Source: Pseudarthrobacter sp. PS3-L1 (GTDB lineage Bacteria; Actinomycetota; Actinomycetes; Actinomycetales; Micrococcaceae). Taken from it: a DNA stretch of 64,000 bases. A model generated the notes under the pieces. It searched no databases. It saw only the letters and a program-made list of their open reading frames with translations, and had not been told where the DNA came from. The stretch covers positions 372,001 through 436,000 of the forward strand of contig NZ_JASISU010000001.1 of NCBI RefSeq assembly GCF_030063285.1, read 5' to 3'. Below are positions 40,720-49,614 of the stretch, in pieces (the first letter of the stretch is position 1; each line of letters begins with the position of its first letter). A program made the position numbers and the translations under genes.

Positions 40720-41994
40720 TTAGGACGGCCGTCGGTGCGCCAGGAGTCGCAGGACAGTACCGGCCATGAACATCACAACGCCAGCAAGAATTGACGACGC
40801 CGGCAGGGTGGCGATCAGTGCTACGCATGCCAGGGCGCCGAGAACCTGCAGTACTTTTGGGTAGCGTCGGTCGGGAGCTGGTTGCGTAAATGCGGCTGCG
40901 TTGGCGATCAGGTAGTAGATGAGCACGCCAAACGAGGAAAATCCGATGGCGCCGCGCAGGTCCGCGACGGCGATGATCACGCAGATCACAGCCGCCAGCG
41001 TTATCTCTGCCCGGTGGGGCACCTGGTAACGCGGATGGACAGCGGAAAGCCAGTGCGGGAGGTCGTGTTCACGTGCCATGGCGAGGCTGGTCCGGCCCAG
41101 CCCCGCGATCAGCGCAAGCAGTGCGCCCAGGGCAGCAAGTGCCGCACCAGCCTGGACCACAGGCACTGCCCATGCCATGCTTCCAGACTGGACTGCGAAG
41201 ACCAGGGGAGTGGGCTGCGTGGCGATGGCGTTGGTCCCGATGGTAGCCAACAAGGTGACTGCGATGACCGCATAGATCACGACGGTTAGGCCCAGGGCAA
41301 TGCCGATGGCCCGGGCAATGGTGCGCTTTGGGTTGCGGACCTCCTCGCCCATGGTGGCAATCCTGGCGTAGCCGGCGAAGGCAAAAAACAGCAGGCCGGC
41401 AGACTGCAGGACCCCATGCCAGCCCGAGGCCAGGAGACCGGCACCCAGAATGCTGCCACCGAGGCCTACAGTGCTGTCGGGATGCGTGTGTGCCCCGCCC
41501 CATGCTGCGAAGACCCCGATGGCGAGGGCCGCCAGCACCAGGGTGACAATGATCCGGGTCAGCCGTGCTGTCCGTGTCACTCCGTGGTAGTTCACGGCTG
41601 CCAGGAGGAGGACGGCTGCGATGGCGACGGGCCGTTCCCAGCCTGTGGGGGCCGCGTAGGCCGCAAACGTCATGGCCATGGCCGCAGCGCTAGCACTCTT
41701 GCCGATCACAAAGCCGCATCCGGCCAGGAAGCCGGGCCATGGACCAAGGCGTTCGCGGCCATAGGCGTAGGTCCCACCGGAGGTCGGGTACATGGCAGCC
41801 AACTGCGCGGACGATGTCGCATTGCAGAAAGCGAGGGCAGCGGCAATAACGAGGCCAACCAGCAGGCCAGATCCAGCCGCCGCGGCGGCCGGGGTAAACG
41901 CTGCGAAGACCCCCGCGCCAATCATGGAACCGAGCCCAATCACTGTCGCATCCACTGTGCCCAGCCTTCTGGAGAGGGCCGGCGGATTGCTCAT
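40720..41994 (-). CDS. APC superfamily permease
   Basis: A 424-residue transporter with 12 predicted helices. It starts MSNPPALSRRLGTVDATVIGLGSMIGAGVFAAFTPAAAAAG, with the G-S-M-I-G-A-G motif of the APC fold. PTSGGTYAYGRERLGPWPGFLAG and FAGYARIATMGEEVRNPKRTI follow. ATG 41994 has AAAGGA 5 nt upstream; longer in-frame starts are unlikely. It is convergent with cstR, with a 4-bp gap. Substrate unknown (amino acid or amine). Confidence 0.85.
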   Translation of the reverse strand: MSNPPALSRRLGTVDATVIGLGSMIGAGVFAAFTPAAAAAGSGLLVGLVIAAALAFCNATSSAQLAAMYPTSGGTYAYGRERLGPWPGFLAGCGFVIGKSASAAAMAMTFAAYAAPTGWERPVAIAAVLLLAAVNYHGVTRTARLTRIIVTLVLAALAIGVFAAWGGAHTHPDSTVGLGGSILGAGLLASGWHGVLQSAGLLFFAFAGYARIATMGEEVRNPKRTIARAIGIALGLTVVIYAVIAVTLLATIGTNAIATQPTPLVFAVQSGSMAWAVPVVQAGAALAALGALLALIAGLGRTSLAMAREHDLPHWLSAVHPRYQVPHRAEITLAAVICVIIAVADLRGAIGFSSFGVLIYYLIANAAAFTQPAPDRRYPKVLQVLGALACVALIATLPASSILAGVVMFMAGTVLRLLAHRRPS

Positions 41995-42110
41995 GGATTC
42001 CTTTCGCTGGTGCCCGTGCTGTTGGCGGAGTCGTCGGAGGAACACCAGCACGGCACGCAAGGCCAGTGGGCTCCTGCAGCATCCTAGCGTGGAGCCCCTA
42101 AGCTGGTGCA

Positions 42111-42719
42111 GTGAGTACCTTTGAACCCGTGACACTGGCCGGTCGCTCAGTGATTCTTGAGCCCCTCAGCATGGCCCACCTGGACGGTTTGGTGGATGCG
42201 GCCAGCGATGGCGAACTGTGGAACCTCTGGTACACCTCGGTGCCCGGGCCGGACGCCATGGCCGCTGAAGTCACGCGTCGCCTGAACCTGCAGGATCAGG
42301 GATCCATGGTTCCCTTCACCACCAGGCTCCGCGATCCTGAGACGGGTGCTGCTGGACGTATCATCGGCATGACCACCTACATGAACATCGACCGAGAGCT
42401 TCCACGCGCCGAGATCGGCTCCACCTGGAACGCTGCGTCCGCGCACGGTACCGGAACCAACCCGGAGTCCAAGCTCCTTTTGCTGGCACATGCGTTTGAG
42501 GTCCTTGGATGTGTGGCGGTGGAATTCTGCACGCACTGGATGAACCATCAATCACGTGCTGCTATTGCCCGGCTCGGAGCCCGGCAGGACGGTATTCTGC
42601 GAAGCCATTCCCGCAGCGCGGACGGGGCCCTGCGCGACACAGTGGTATTTTCCATCCTGGCCCATGAATGGCCGGCGGTTCGCAATGGTCTGGAGTACCG
42701 GCTTGCCCGCCGCAACTGA
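42111..42719 (+). CDS. GNAT family N-acetyltransferase (RimJ/RimL-like)
   Basis: A 202-residue protein. VTLAGRSVILEPLSMAHLDGL is the usual start of RimJ/RimL-type acetyltransferases. GRIIGMTTYMNIDRELPRAEIGSTW is the central beta region, and GTGTNPESKLLLLAHAFE contains the acetyl-CoA loop. GTG 42111 is 6 nt after TAAGCT (42099-42104), suggesting leaderless translation. Protein substrate unknown. Confidence 0.85.
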   Translation: MSTFEPVTLAGRSVILEPLSMAHLDGLVDAASDGELWNLWYTSVPGPDAMAAEVTRRLNLQDQGSMVPFTTRLRDPETGAAGRIIGMTTYMNIDRELPRAEIGSTWNAASAHGTGTNPESKLLLLAHAFEVLGCVAVEFCTHWMNHQSRAAIARLGARQDGILRSHSRSADGALRDTVVFSILAHEWPAVRNGLEYRLARRN

Positions 42720-42735
42720 GCCGGGGAGCGGAAAT

Positions 42736-43464
42736 GTGCCGCTACCTGCAGATTCCCCGGAGTGGGACGGTGCCGTCAACGCCTGGCGTGTGAAGGGCAG
42801 GATTTTCCGGATGGGGCGCCGGGAATGGCTTACCGCACAGGGGTGGCAGCAGGCATACGAGGACGGCGTCCGTACGGTGATCGACCTCCGGAACCCTGAC
42901 GAAACGGGGCGACGTTCAACGGACCCCGACGTGGCCGACGTCGTGCTGGCGAAGTTCAACATTCTCTCCGTCCCTACTGAGGAGGGTGGGAACGCGGAAT
43001 TTGATCGGCTCTGTGTTCCCTACCTGAACCACCCTGCGCTGTACCCGGACAATGCCCGCATTTTTCCGCAACGGTTGGTCGCCGTGTTCCGCGCAATCGC
43101 CGAAGCCCGGGGAGCCGTGGTGTTCCACTGTGCCGCCGGGCGTGACCGCAGCGGAATGATCGGGGCGATGCTCCAGGACCTGGCCGGCGATTCTGATGCA
43201 CAAATTGTTGCTGGGTACCAGCGTTCCATGCGTCGGATCAATGAGCGTTACGGCACGCACGGTGTGCCGCATTCACATGAGCGGCACCTGACGGAGATCG
43301 AGCTCGCGGCGGAACTGCGAGCGCGCGGCACCGCTGTCCTAGAGTTCGTACGTGCCCTTGGTACCTCTGATTTTCTTCGTCGGAACGGCCTGAGCGAAGA
43401 GGAATTGCACCAGATTGACAGGCTGATCCAGCCTCTACCCAGTGAGGAAACTGAAGGACCCTGA
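42736..43464 (+). CDS. Tyrosine-protein phosphatase family protein
   Basis: A 242-residue protein with the P-loop VVFHCAAGRDRSGMIGAMLQ (HCxxGxxRS). FRMGRREWLTAQGWQQAYEDGVRTVIDLRNPDETG is the typical dual-specificity/PtpB-like N-terminus. Start GTG 42736 is preferred because GGGGAGCGGAAAT lies just before it; an upstream ATG at 42685 would overlap the acetyltransferase. It lies 16 bp after the acetyltransferase stop and may be in the same operon. Substrate could be a phosphoprotein or phosphoinositide. Confidence 0.85.
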   Translation: MPLPADSPEWDGAVNAWRVKGRIFRMGRREWLTAQGWQQAYEDGVRTVIDLRNPDETGRRSTDPDVADVVLAKFNILSVPTEEGGNAEFDRLCVPYLNHPALYPDNARIFPQRLVAVFRAIAEARGAVVFHCAAGRDRSGMIGAMLQDLAGDSDAQIVAGYQRSMRRINERYGTHGVPHSHERHLTEIELAAELRARGTAVLEFVRALGTSDFLRRNGLSEEELHQIDRLIQPLPSEETEGP

Positions 43465-43650
43465 CGTGGCCCACAGTCCGGTGGGAGGTGGGTATCGAGG
43501 GGCCTGGTCCCGGTCCTTCTGCGGCACCGGATTCGGTGGTGACCCGGTACCTGGATGAGGCTGCTAGTCCTCCAGGCCGGACCGGCGGGTGCTGTCCTTC
43601 GTAGGGGGAAGGGGGTGTGGACGGACGTGCAGTGCTGTAATCTGGAATTA

Positions 43651-43672
43651 TTACCGAACGTTTGGTCAGTAA
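43651..43672 (+). promoter_or_regulatory. PaaR-type operator 2 (upstream of paaZ)
   Basis: A 22-bp site beginning TTACCGAACGTT and ending CAGTAA. It lies 42 bp before the paaZ start, where it would overlap or follow the promoter. It shares the core with sites at 33854 and 51442. Confidence 0.8.
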
Positions 43673-43714
43673 TGCCTGGCCTGCGCTGTCCCGCTTTGGA
43701 AGGATCCGTCAACG

Positions 43715-45823
43715 ATGACAACCACAGCTACCCGCCCGGATGCGCCCGCCGATACCGTCCAGACAGTCCCCAGCTTTGTCCGGGATGCGTGGTGGACCCC
43801 CGCGCCCGGTTCGGCAGAGGGCGTCCCGGTCCGTGATGCGAGCACCGGAAGGATCCTGGCTCGCGTCAGCACTGACGGGCTGGACCTGGCCGACGTCGTG
43901 ACATATGGCCGCACCGTGGGCCAGGAAGGACTGGGGAAACTCACGTTCCACCAACGAGCGCTGATGCTCAAGGAACTGGCGCAGTACCTCAATGCCCGCC
44001 GCGAGTATTTCTACGAGCTCTCTGCCCAGACGGGCGCCACGGCCGTGGACTCCATGGTGGACATAGATGGCGGCATTGGTGTGCTGTTCACCTTTGGCTC
44101 CAAGGGCCGGCGTGAACTGCCCAATGCCCAGGTTGTGGTGGACGGGCCCATGGAGGTCCTTTCGCGTGATGGATCCTTTGCCGGGGAACACATCTACACC
44201 CGCATCCCCGGCGTCGCCGTGCAGATCAACGCCTTCAACTTTCCGGTGTGGGGCATGCTCGAAAAGCTTGCGCCGGCGTTCCTTGCCGGGGTTCCCAGCG
44301 TCGTCAAGCCGGCCACGCCCACGGGGTATCTGGCCGCCGCGGTCGTCAAGGCCATCATCGAATCCAACATTCTGCCCAAGGGTGCGCTGCAGCTCATTTC
44401 CGGCTCCGTCCGCGGCCTGCTGGACGTCTTGGACTACCGCGACCTAGTTGCCTTCACTGGCTCGGCTTCCACGGCACAGTCCCTCAAGGGCCATCCCAAC
44501 GTGGTGGCGGGAGGCGTGCGCTTCACCTCTGAGACCGACTCGCTCAACGCAGCCATCCTGGGTTCTGACGCGGTGGAGGGCACCCCCGAATTTGATGCCT
44601 TCATCAAGTCGGTGGTCACCGAGATCACCGTCAAGGCTGGCCAGAAGTGCACTGCGATTCGCCGTGCCATAGTCCCGCAGGAGCTGGTGGGGGCCGTGAT
44701 TGCCGCCGTCGGGCAGCGTGTAGAACAGCGGGTGGCCCTGGGGGATCCGCGGGCAGAAGGCGTCACCATGGGCGCTTTGGCATCCCTGGAGCAGCTCAAG
44801 GACGTACGTGCCGCCGTGCAGTCCATGCTCGACGCTGGTGGCGAGCTTGCTTACGGAAGCCTCGATGCGCCGTCGGTCACCACGTCAAACGGCACTACCG
44901 AAGTGGTGGAGAAGGGTGCGTTTATGGCTCCTGTGCTCCTGAGCTGGGAGGACGCGGACGCAGACACCGTCCATACCCTTGAGGCTTTTGGACCAGTGGC
45001 CTCGGTGCTGGGATACAGGGACCTGACCGACGCAGTCCGCCTTGCAGCCCGCGGTGGTGGTTCGCTCGTGGCTACTGTCTGCACCAACGATCCGGAGGTG
45101 GCCCGCGAGCTGGTGACCGGGATCGCCGCGCACCACGGCCGGGTGCACATGCTCAACCGTGAGACGGCCCGCAGCTCAACAGGGCACGGTGCTCCCGTCC
45201 CACATCTGGTCCACGGCGGACCCGGCCGTGCTGGCGGCGGCGAAGAGCTTGGCGGAATCCGCTCGGTGCTGCACCACATGCAGCGCACGGCGATCCAGGG
45301 CTCGCCGAACCTGCTGACGGCCGTCACGGGTGTTTGGCACGCGGGCTCTGACAGGAACTTCACCCTGGACACCGAGTCCGTGCACCCATTCCGGAAGTCC
45401 CTCGGGACGCTGCGCATTGGCGATGCCATCCGTTCTGAACTCCGGCAGGTCACCCTTGCGGACATTACGGCGTTTGCCGAGTCCACCGGGGATACCTTCT
45501 ATGCCCACACCAATGCGGTTGCTGCGGCGGCCAACCCTTTCTTCCCCGGCATTGTGGCGCACGGATATTTGCTGCTGAGCTGGGCCGCCGGGCTGTTTGT
45601 GGAGCCGCTGCCCGGCCCGGTCCTGGCGAACTACGGTTTGGAAAACCTGCGCTTCATCACGCCCGTCGCGGCGGGGGATTCCATTCGGGTAACCCTCACG
45701 GCGAAGAAAATCACTCCTCGCGAAACCGACGAATACGGGGAAGTCGCCTGGGATGCGCTGGTGACCAACCAGGACGATGAGATCGTGGCAACCTACGACG
45801 TCCTGACCCTCGTCGAAAAATAG
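43715..45823 (+). CDS. paaZ: Oxepin-CoA hydrolase / 3-oxo-5,6-dehydrosuberyl-CoA semialdehyde dehydrogenase
   Basis: A 702-residue bifunctional enzyme of the phenylacetate pathway. Residues about 20-530 are an aldehyde dehydrogenase domain with Glu273 in RFTSETDSLNAAILG and Cys312 in GQKCTAIRRAIVP. Residues about 550-690 are a MaoC-like hydratase domain with DTFYAHTNAVAAAANPFFPG. It opens the oxepin-CoA ring and oxidises the resulting aldehyde. The gene stands alone after a PaaR-type operator, separate from other paa genes; the ring-activating paaABCDE genes are not in the window. Confidence 0.95.
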   Translation: MTTTATRPDAPADTVQTVPSFVRDAWWTPAPGSAEGVPVRDASTGRILARVSTDGLDLADVVTYGRTVGQEGLGKLTFHQRALMLKELAQYLNARREYFYELSAQTGATAVDSMVDIDGGIGVLFTFGSKGRRELPNAQVVVDGPMEVLSRDGSFAGEHIYTRIPGVAVQINAFNFPVWGMLEKLAPAFLAGVPSVVKPATPTGYLAAAVVKAIIESNILPKGALQLISGSVRGLLDVLDYRDLVAFTGSASTAQSLKGHPNVVAGGVRFTSETDSLNAAILGSDAVEGTPEFDAFIKSVVTEITVKAGQKCTAIRRAIVPQELVGAVIAAVGQRVEQRVALGDPRAEGVTMGALASLEQLKDVRAAVQSMLDAGGELAYGSLDAPSVTTSNGTTEVVEKGAFMAPVLLSWEDADADTVHTLEAFGPVASVLGYRDLTDAVRLAARGGGSLVATVCTNDPEVARELVTGIAAHHGRVHMLNRETARSSTGHGAPVPHLVHGGPGRAGGGEELGGIRSVLHHMQRTAIQGSPNLLTAVTGVWHAGSDRNFTLDTESVHPFRKSLGTLRIGDAIRSELRQVTLADITAFAESTGDTFYAHTNAVAAAANPFFPGIVAHGYLLLSWAAGLFVEPLPGPVLANYGLENLRFITPVAAGDSIRVTLTAKKITPRETDEYGEVAWDALVTNQDDEIVATYDVLTLVEK

Positions 45824-45834
45824 CCAGACTGAGG

Positions 45835-45878
45835 AGCGCCAAGCGTCGTTCTGAGGGCTCAAAACGACGCTTGGCGCT
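45835..45878 (+). terminator. Terminator between paaZ and paaR
   Basis: AGCGCCAAGCGTCGTT (45835-45850) is the perfect complement of AACGACGCTTGGCGCT (45863-45878), with CTGAG/CTCA pairs in the loop. It sits between convergent genes and has no clear T-tract, so could act in either direction. Confidence 0.7.
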
Positions 45879-45898
45879 ACCTACTTGGCGCTACCTAC
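45871..45898. repeat. 14-bp tandem duplication at the paaR 3' end
   Basis: TTGGCGCTACCTAC occurs twice in direct succession (45871-45884, 45885-45898). The second copy spans the paaR stop codon (45895-45897, minus strand), and the first overlaps the terminator's right arm. A small slippage or repair scar. Confidence 0.85.
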
Positions 45899-46506
45899 TT
45901 GGGTGGGCGCTCTGCGTGGAGGCCATCAAACGTCATTGCAATGACGTCGTTGGCCAACTTTTCAGGGGTCAGGGACCCGCCAGGTTTGTACCACTCGACA
46001 ATTGAGTTGATGGTGCCGAAAAGAAGCCGCGTGACGGTGCGGGGATCAATGTCCTGACGCAGGCTGCCCTCGACGCCTGCCGCGGAAACCAATTCCGCCA
46101 CCGTGTGGTCAAAGGCGCGGCGGCGCACCAGTGCGTCCCGCTCAATGTCCGTGTTGCCCCGCAGCCGCAGCAGCAGTGTGACAAAAGGCAGCCGGTCCAC
46201 CAGGACAGCGATGGTCTGGCGCAGCACAAATTCCAGCCTGGCATCCGCCGCCCCTGCTGTCGCTGCAGGCTGTTCGAGGATCGACTCCAGGCCGCCGAGC
46301 GCATGGTCCAGCGCCAGTTTCAGCAGATCACCCTTGGACGGGACGTGGTGGTAGATGGCCGACTTCGAAATGCCGAGGTTCTCGGCCAGGATGCCCATGG
46401 ATGTGGCATCGTAGCCGTGCCTATTGAAGACATCCACGGCAATGCGCAGCACTGACTGTTGGTCATAACCGGGCCGGCCTCGTTTGGTGCTCGCTGCAGT
46501 GGGCAT
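45895..46506 (-). CDS. paaR: TetR-family repressor (PaaR candidate)
   Basis: A 203-residue TetR protein. The N-terminal HTH is SVLRIAVDVFNRHGYDATSMGILAENLGISKSAIYHHVPSKGDLL (about 21-65). The C-terminal domain ends PGGSLTPEKLANDVIAMTFDGL. Its position beside paaZ, paaI and paaK, and the repeated 22-bp operator in front of three paa units, make it the probable PaaR, released by phenylacetyl-CoA or another CoA-intermediate. ATG 46506 is 5 bp after the PaaX-like gene's stop. A degenerate copy of the operator (46515-46536, minus) lies just upstream, suggesting autoregulation. Confidence 0.83.
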   Translation of the reverse strand: MPTAASTKRGRPGYDQQSVLRIAVDVFNRHGYDATSMGILAENLGISKSAIYHHVPSKGDLLKLALDHALGGLESILEQPAATAGAADARLEFVLRQTIAVLVDRLPFVTLLLRLRGNTDIERDALVRRRAFDHTVAELVSAAGVEGSLRQDIDPRTVTRLLFGTINSIVEWYKPGGSLTPEKLANDVIAMTFDGLHAERPPK

Positions 46507-46511
46507 AGACG

Positions 46512-47390
46512 CTAGTTTCTCACGAACGATTGGTTGGCTGGAGCATGGCCCGCGCCGGCAACCATGGCGCTGAGTTGGCGGAAGTATGTTGCCGCTGGCT
46601 CTGCGTGGCTCTCGCGGAGGGCCAGGAAGAGCCCCGCGCTGCTGGCGCCGGGCCACCCTGCAGGCAGTACGTCTGCCGGCAGGCCCGGGTCGAGGTAGGG
46701 GATGGGCCGCCAAGTATCGAGACACCTGACGAACTGCGCAAACGTCTCTGCGGAGGGCCCGACGGCGGCTCCGGCCACCGCCGTGTTCTGTTCCAGGAAA
46801 TCGGTGTGCAACTGCGCCAGGGCAGGCAGGTCCCACCAGCTCGCTACCAGCTCGCGCAGTGGTACGCCCGGGTGGGGTTGGCTGGTCGTGAAAAGGACTG
46901 CCTGTTCACGCAGGTCCAGATCGGCCAGGATCTGCTCCACGTCCGGGCGCAGGAAATCCGGGCAGATCCACAGTCCGGGGTCCACAGTTCCGCAGCCGAT
47001 CCACTGCAATTGGCGCCTGAGCTGATGGCGGCGCCCACGTTCAGATTCCGGTATGGAGAAGGAAATCAGGCACCATGGGTCGCCAGCGGACATGCTTCGT
47101 GGCTGCCGGATCCGGCCGTCCCCCCGCGATAGCATCGCGGCAGCCCCGGGGGCCAGTGCGAATCCGGGACCGCCGTCGTGCTGTTCTGCCACCAGAAGGC
47201 CCCGCTGCTTGACCCGGCTGATGGCGGTGCGGGCCTGCGCGGCTGGCACCTCCAGGGTGGCCAGGGCTCCCATCAGGACGGCGGTGGGCAGCCAGCCGCC
47301 GGCGTCGCGCATGTACAGGCCCACCACTGTCCGCAGCAACGACACGGCACTCCCGGGGCGGGAGACCATATCGTCATGGACGGCGCTCAC
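46512..47390 (-). CDS. PaaX-family transcriptional regulator in the kynurenine operon
   Basis: A 292-residue protein. RPGSAVSLLRTVVGLYMRDAGGWLPTAVLMGALATLEVPAAQARTAISRVKQRGLL is the PaaX-type N-terminal HTH. WCLISFSIPESERGRRHQLRRQLQWIGCGTVDPGLWICP is the central PaaX domain, and a C-terminal helical part follows. PaaX represses phenylacetate genes in E. coli using phenylacetyl-CoA; here the gene is coupled to kynU by a 4-nt GTGA overlap, so its effector may be a kynurenine metabolite instead. Start GTG 47390 is chosen for that overlap. Confidence 0.83.
   Translation of the reverse strand: MSAVHDDMVSRPGSAVSLLRTVVGLYMRDAGGWLPTAVLMGALATLEVPAAQARTAISRVKQRGLLVAEQHDGGPGFALAPGAAAMLSRGDGRIRQPRSMSAGDPWCLISFSIPESERGRRHQLRRQLQWIGCGTVDPGLWICPDFLRPDVEQILADLDLREQAVLFTTSQPHPGVPLRELVASWWDLPALAQLHTDFLEQNTAVAGAAVGPSAETFAQFVRCLDTWRPIPYLDPGLPADVLPAGWPGASSAGLFLALRESHAEPAATYFRQLSAMVAGAGHAPANQSFVRN
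46515..46536 (-). promoter_or_regulatory. Possible degenerate PaaR-type site before paaR
   Basis: On the minus strand this 22-bp stretch contains ACCAATCGTTCGTGAG, matching about 14 of 22 positions of the paa operator, including CGTTCGT and the ACC half. It lies within the last codons of the PaaX-like gene, directly upstream of the TetR ATG. Confidence 0.4.
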
Positions 47391-48640
47391 CCAAGTTCCA
47401 GGAGCGCCTCGCGGATGGCCTGGATGCCGGCGTCGAGTTCGGCAAAACTGGTGCTCAGCGGGGCGAGGCCCACCCGGAGGCCTGATGGTGGGCGGAAATC
47501 CGGGATCACGCCGCGTTCCCACAGAGCGGCAGTGACGTCGCGGAATTGCGGGTGGTCGAGCATGATGTGGGATCCTCGCTCGGAGCTGTCACGGGGGCTG
47601 GCCAGGCTCACGCCCAGGGGCGAAAGGTGGATGTCCGCCAGCGCCACGGCGCGTTCGGTGAGCAGGATGGACTTGGCGCGGATGGCGTCCATGCCGGCCT
47701 GCTCAATGAGTTCGAGCATGTGCAGGAGCGGCTGCATGGCAAGGATGGACGGCGTGCCGGTGATGAACCTGCGGACGTTGGTGGCGGGGGCGTAGGCATC
47801 GTTCATCGCGAACGGCTCATCGGCACCCATCCACCCCCAGATCGGTTGCTGGATCTGGTTCTGGAGGTCCGCGCGGACGTAGCCGAACGCTGGTGCGCCG
47901 GGGCCGCCGTTGAGGTATTTGTAGCAGCATCCAACAGCCAGGTCCGCACCCCAGGCGTCCAGGGCGACGGGGACGGACCCCGCGGAGTGGCTGAGGTCCC
48001 ACAGCATGAGCGCGCCGGCATCATGCACGGCGGCTGTGATGGCCGGAGCGTCAGCCATGTAGCCTGTCCGGAATTCCACGTGGCTCAGGAGCACAACTGC
48101 GGTTTCTGGGCCCAGTGCCGCGGCAACGTCAGCAACGCTGATATGCCCGCGGCTGGCGTCGTCAATCCAGGTGATGGTGGCGCCACGCTCGGCAGCGATC
48201 CCCTCCACAATAAAGCGGTCCGTGGGGAAATTTCCGCGGTCAATGATGATCTGGTTTCGTTCCGGGCGCGCTGCCAGGGCGGCGCGGAGGAGTTTGTAGA
48301 GCATCACCGACGTTGAATCCGCCACAATCACCTGGCCGGCGCCTGCGCCCAGGACTGCAGCTCCGAGCCTGTCGCCAAGGGTCATGGGGAGGTCCATCCA
48401 ACGCTCATCCCAGCTGCGGATCAGGCGGTTGCCCCACTCGGTGTTGATGAACTCCGCCAGGCGCTGCCTGGTTGCTGCCAGTGGCCGCCCCAGCGAATTC
48501 CCGTCCAGGTAGGCGACGACGTCGGTGCCTTCGGGTTCGAGGAAAAGCTCGCGAAAGTGCCCCAACGGGTCTGTTGCATCAAGGTCGACGGCGGACGGCA
48601 GGGCCTGCGCGCCAGTGGGAGCCTGGTCGGTGGAAGTCAT
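47387..48640 (-). CDS. kynU: Kynureninase
   Basis: A 417-residue PLP enzyme that cleaves L-kynurenine to anthranilate and alanine. DLSHSAGSVPVALDAWGADLAVGCCYKYLNGGPGAPAFGYVR contains the cofactor Asp and Lys (in CCYKYLNGGPG). LDGNSLGRPLAATR and VVLLSHVEFRTGYM are also typical. ATG 48640 has AAAGG just upstream; it begins 29 bp after the kynA stop. No formamidase gene is in this operon, so N-formylkynurenine must be hydrolysed by a gene elsewhere. Confidence 0.94.
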   Translation of the reverse strand: MTSTDQAPTGAQALPSAVDLDATDPLGHFRELFLEPEGTDVVAYLDGNSLGRPLAATRQRLAEFINTEWGNRLIRSWDERWMDLPMTLGDRLGAAVLGAGAGQVIVADSTSVMLYKLLRAALAARPERNQIIIDRGNFPTDRFIVEGIAAERGATITWIDDASRGHISVADVAAALGPETAVVLLSHVEFRTGYMADAPAITAAVHDAGALMLWDLSHSAGSVPVALDAWGADLAVGCCYKYLNGGPGAPAFGYVRADLQNQIQQPIWGWMGADEPFAMNDAYAPATNVRRFITGTPSILAMQPLLHMLELIEQAGMDAIRAKSILLTERAVALADIHLSPLGVSLASPRDSSERGSHIMLDHPQFRDVTAALWERGVIPDFRPPSGLRVGLAPLSTSFAELDAGIQAIREALLELG

Positions 48641-48669
48641 CTGGTGCCTTTCGAAAAGCGGGACATTGG

Positions 48670-49539
48670 TTAGGTGCCGATCAGTGTGCGGACGGCGTAG
48701 AGCTCGGGGAAGAAGGTGAGGTCCAGGGCGCGCTTGAGGAAGTCGACGCCTGTTGAGCCGCCTGTGCCTGTTTTGAAGCCGATGGTCCGCTGGACGGTCC
48801 GCAGGTGGCGGAAGCGCCAGGCCTGGAAGTTGTCCTCCAGGTCCACCAGATCCTCGCAGGCCTCGTAAAAACCCCAGGGAGCGTCGGCCGATTCGTAGAT
48901 ATCTTTGAACACGGGGACCAAATCAGCGCGGTAGGTCCAGGCCTGGGTGACATCGCGGCCCAGGATGTCCTGCGGAACGTTATAGCCGGCGCGGGCCAGG
49001 GTGTGCAGGAAGGAGTCGTAGACAGTGGGTTCATCCAGGAGCGTGGACAGCATCTCCTGAGCCTGGGGTTCACTCGAGAATACTTTGAGCATGCCGCGGT
49101 TCTTGTTGCCCAGAATAAATTCAACGGCACGGTACTGGTACGACTGGAAGCCGGACGAATTTCCCAGGGCTCCCCTGAACTGCGCATATTCACGTGGCGT
49201 GAGGGTACCCAGGACTGACCACTGCTCGGTCATGGTCCGCTGGATGGCCTTGACCCGGGCCAGGCATTTGAGGGCCTTCCCCAGATCGTCCGCGTCCATG
49301 AGCCGGCGGGATTCGCGCAGTTCATGGAGCATCAGTTTGAGCCACAGCTCACTGGTCTGGTGCTGGATGATGAAGAGCATTTCATCGTGGTGTTCTGGCC
49401 TGCTCAGTGGATGCTGGGCGGCTAGGACGCGGTCCAGGTCCAGGTACCGGCCATAGGAGAGCGCCTCGCGAAAGTCCGTCCGGATGCTCTCCTCGATGGT
49501 GCGCTCGCCGCTGGCTGCCGGGGGATGCTCTGCTGTCAT
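48670..49539 (-). CDS. kynA: Tryptophan 2,3-dioxygenase
   Basis: A 289-residue haem enzyme that opens the indole ring of tryptophan to N-formylkynurenine. The N-terminal part has SYGRYLDLDRVLAAQHPLSRPEHHDEMLFIIQHQTSELWLKLMLHEL, and the substrate/haem region RHLRTVQRTIGFKTGTGGSTGVDFLKRAL contains the proximal His and the GTGGSTG loop. The start is ATG 49539. It is the first gene of a tryptophan catabolic operon with kynU and the PaaX-like regulator. Confidence 0.95.
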   Translation of the reverse strand: MTAEHPPAASGERTIEESIRTDFREALSYGRYLDLDRVLAAQHPLSRPEHHDEMLFIIQHQTSELWLKLMLHELRESRRLMDADDLGKALKCLARVKAIQRTMTEQWSVLGTLTPREYAQFRGALGNSSGFQSYQYRAVEFILGNKNRGMLKVFSSEPQAQEMLSTLLDEPTVYDSFLHTLARAGYNVPQDILGRDVTQAWTYRADLVPVFKDIYESADAPWGFYEACEDLVDLEDNFQAWRFRHLRTVQRTIGFKTGTGGSTGVDFLKRALDLTFFPELYAVRTLIGT

Positions 49540-49546
49540 GGTCCAC

Positions 49547-49574
49547 AGTGTATCAATATCGTGACGTGCGGCAA
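49547..49574 (-). promoter_or_regulatory. Candidate promoter of the kynurenine operon
   Basis: On the minus strand TTGCCG (49569-49574), a 16-bp spacer and TACACT (49547-49552) precede the kynA ATG by 7 nt. That spacing predicts a leaderless kynA mRNA. Confidence 0.6.
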
Positions 49575-49614
49575 GACTGTGATGCGCTGGGTTCCATCCC
49601 CAGGGGTGCTGCCC

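Noticed and set aside
46507..46836. N-terminal extension of the TetR gene
   Set aside because: The extra 110 residues are Arg/Pro-rich and antisense-like, overlapping the PaaX-family gene; ATG 46506 starts the normal TetR domain.
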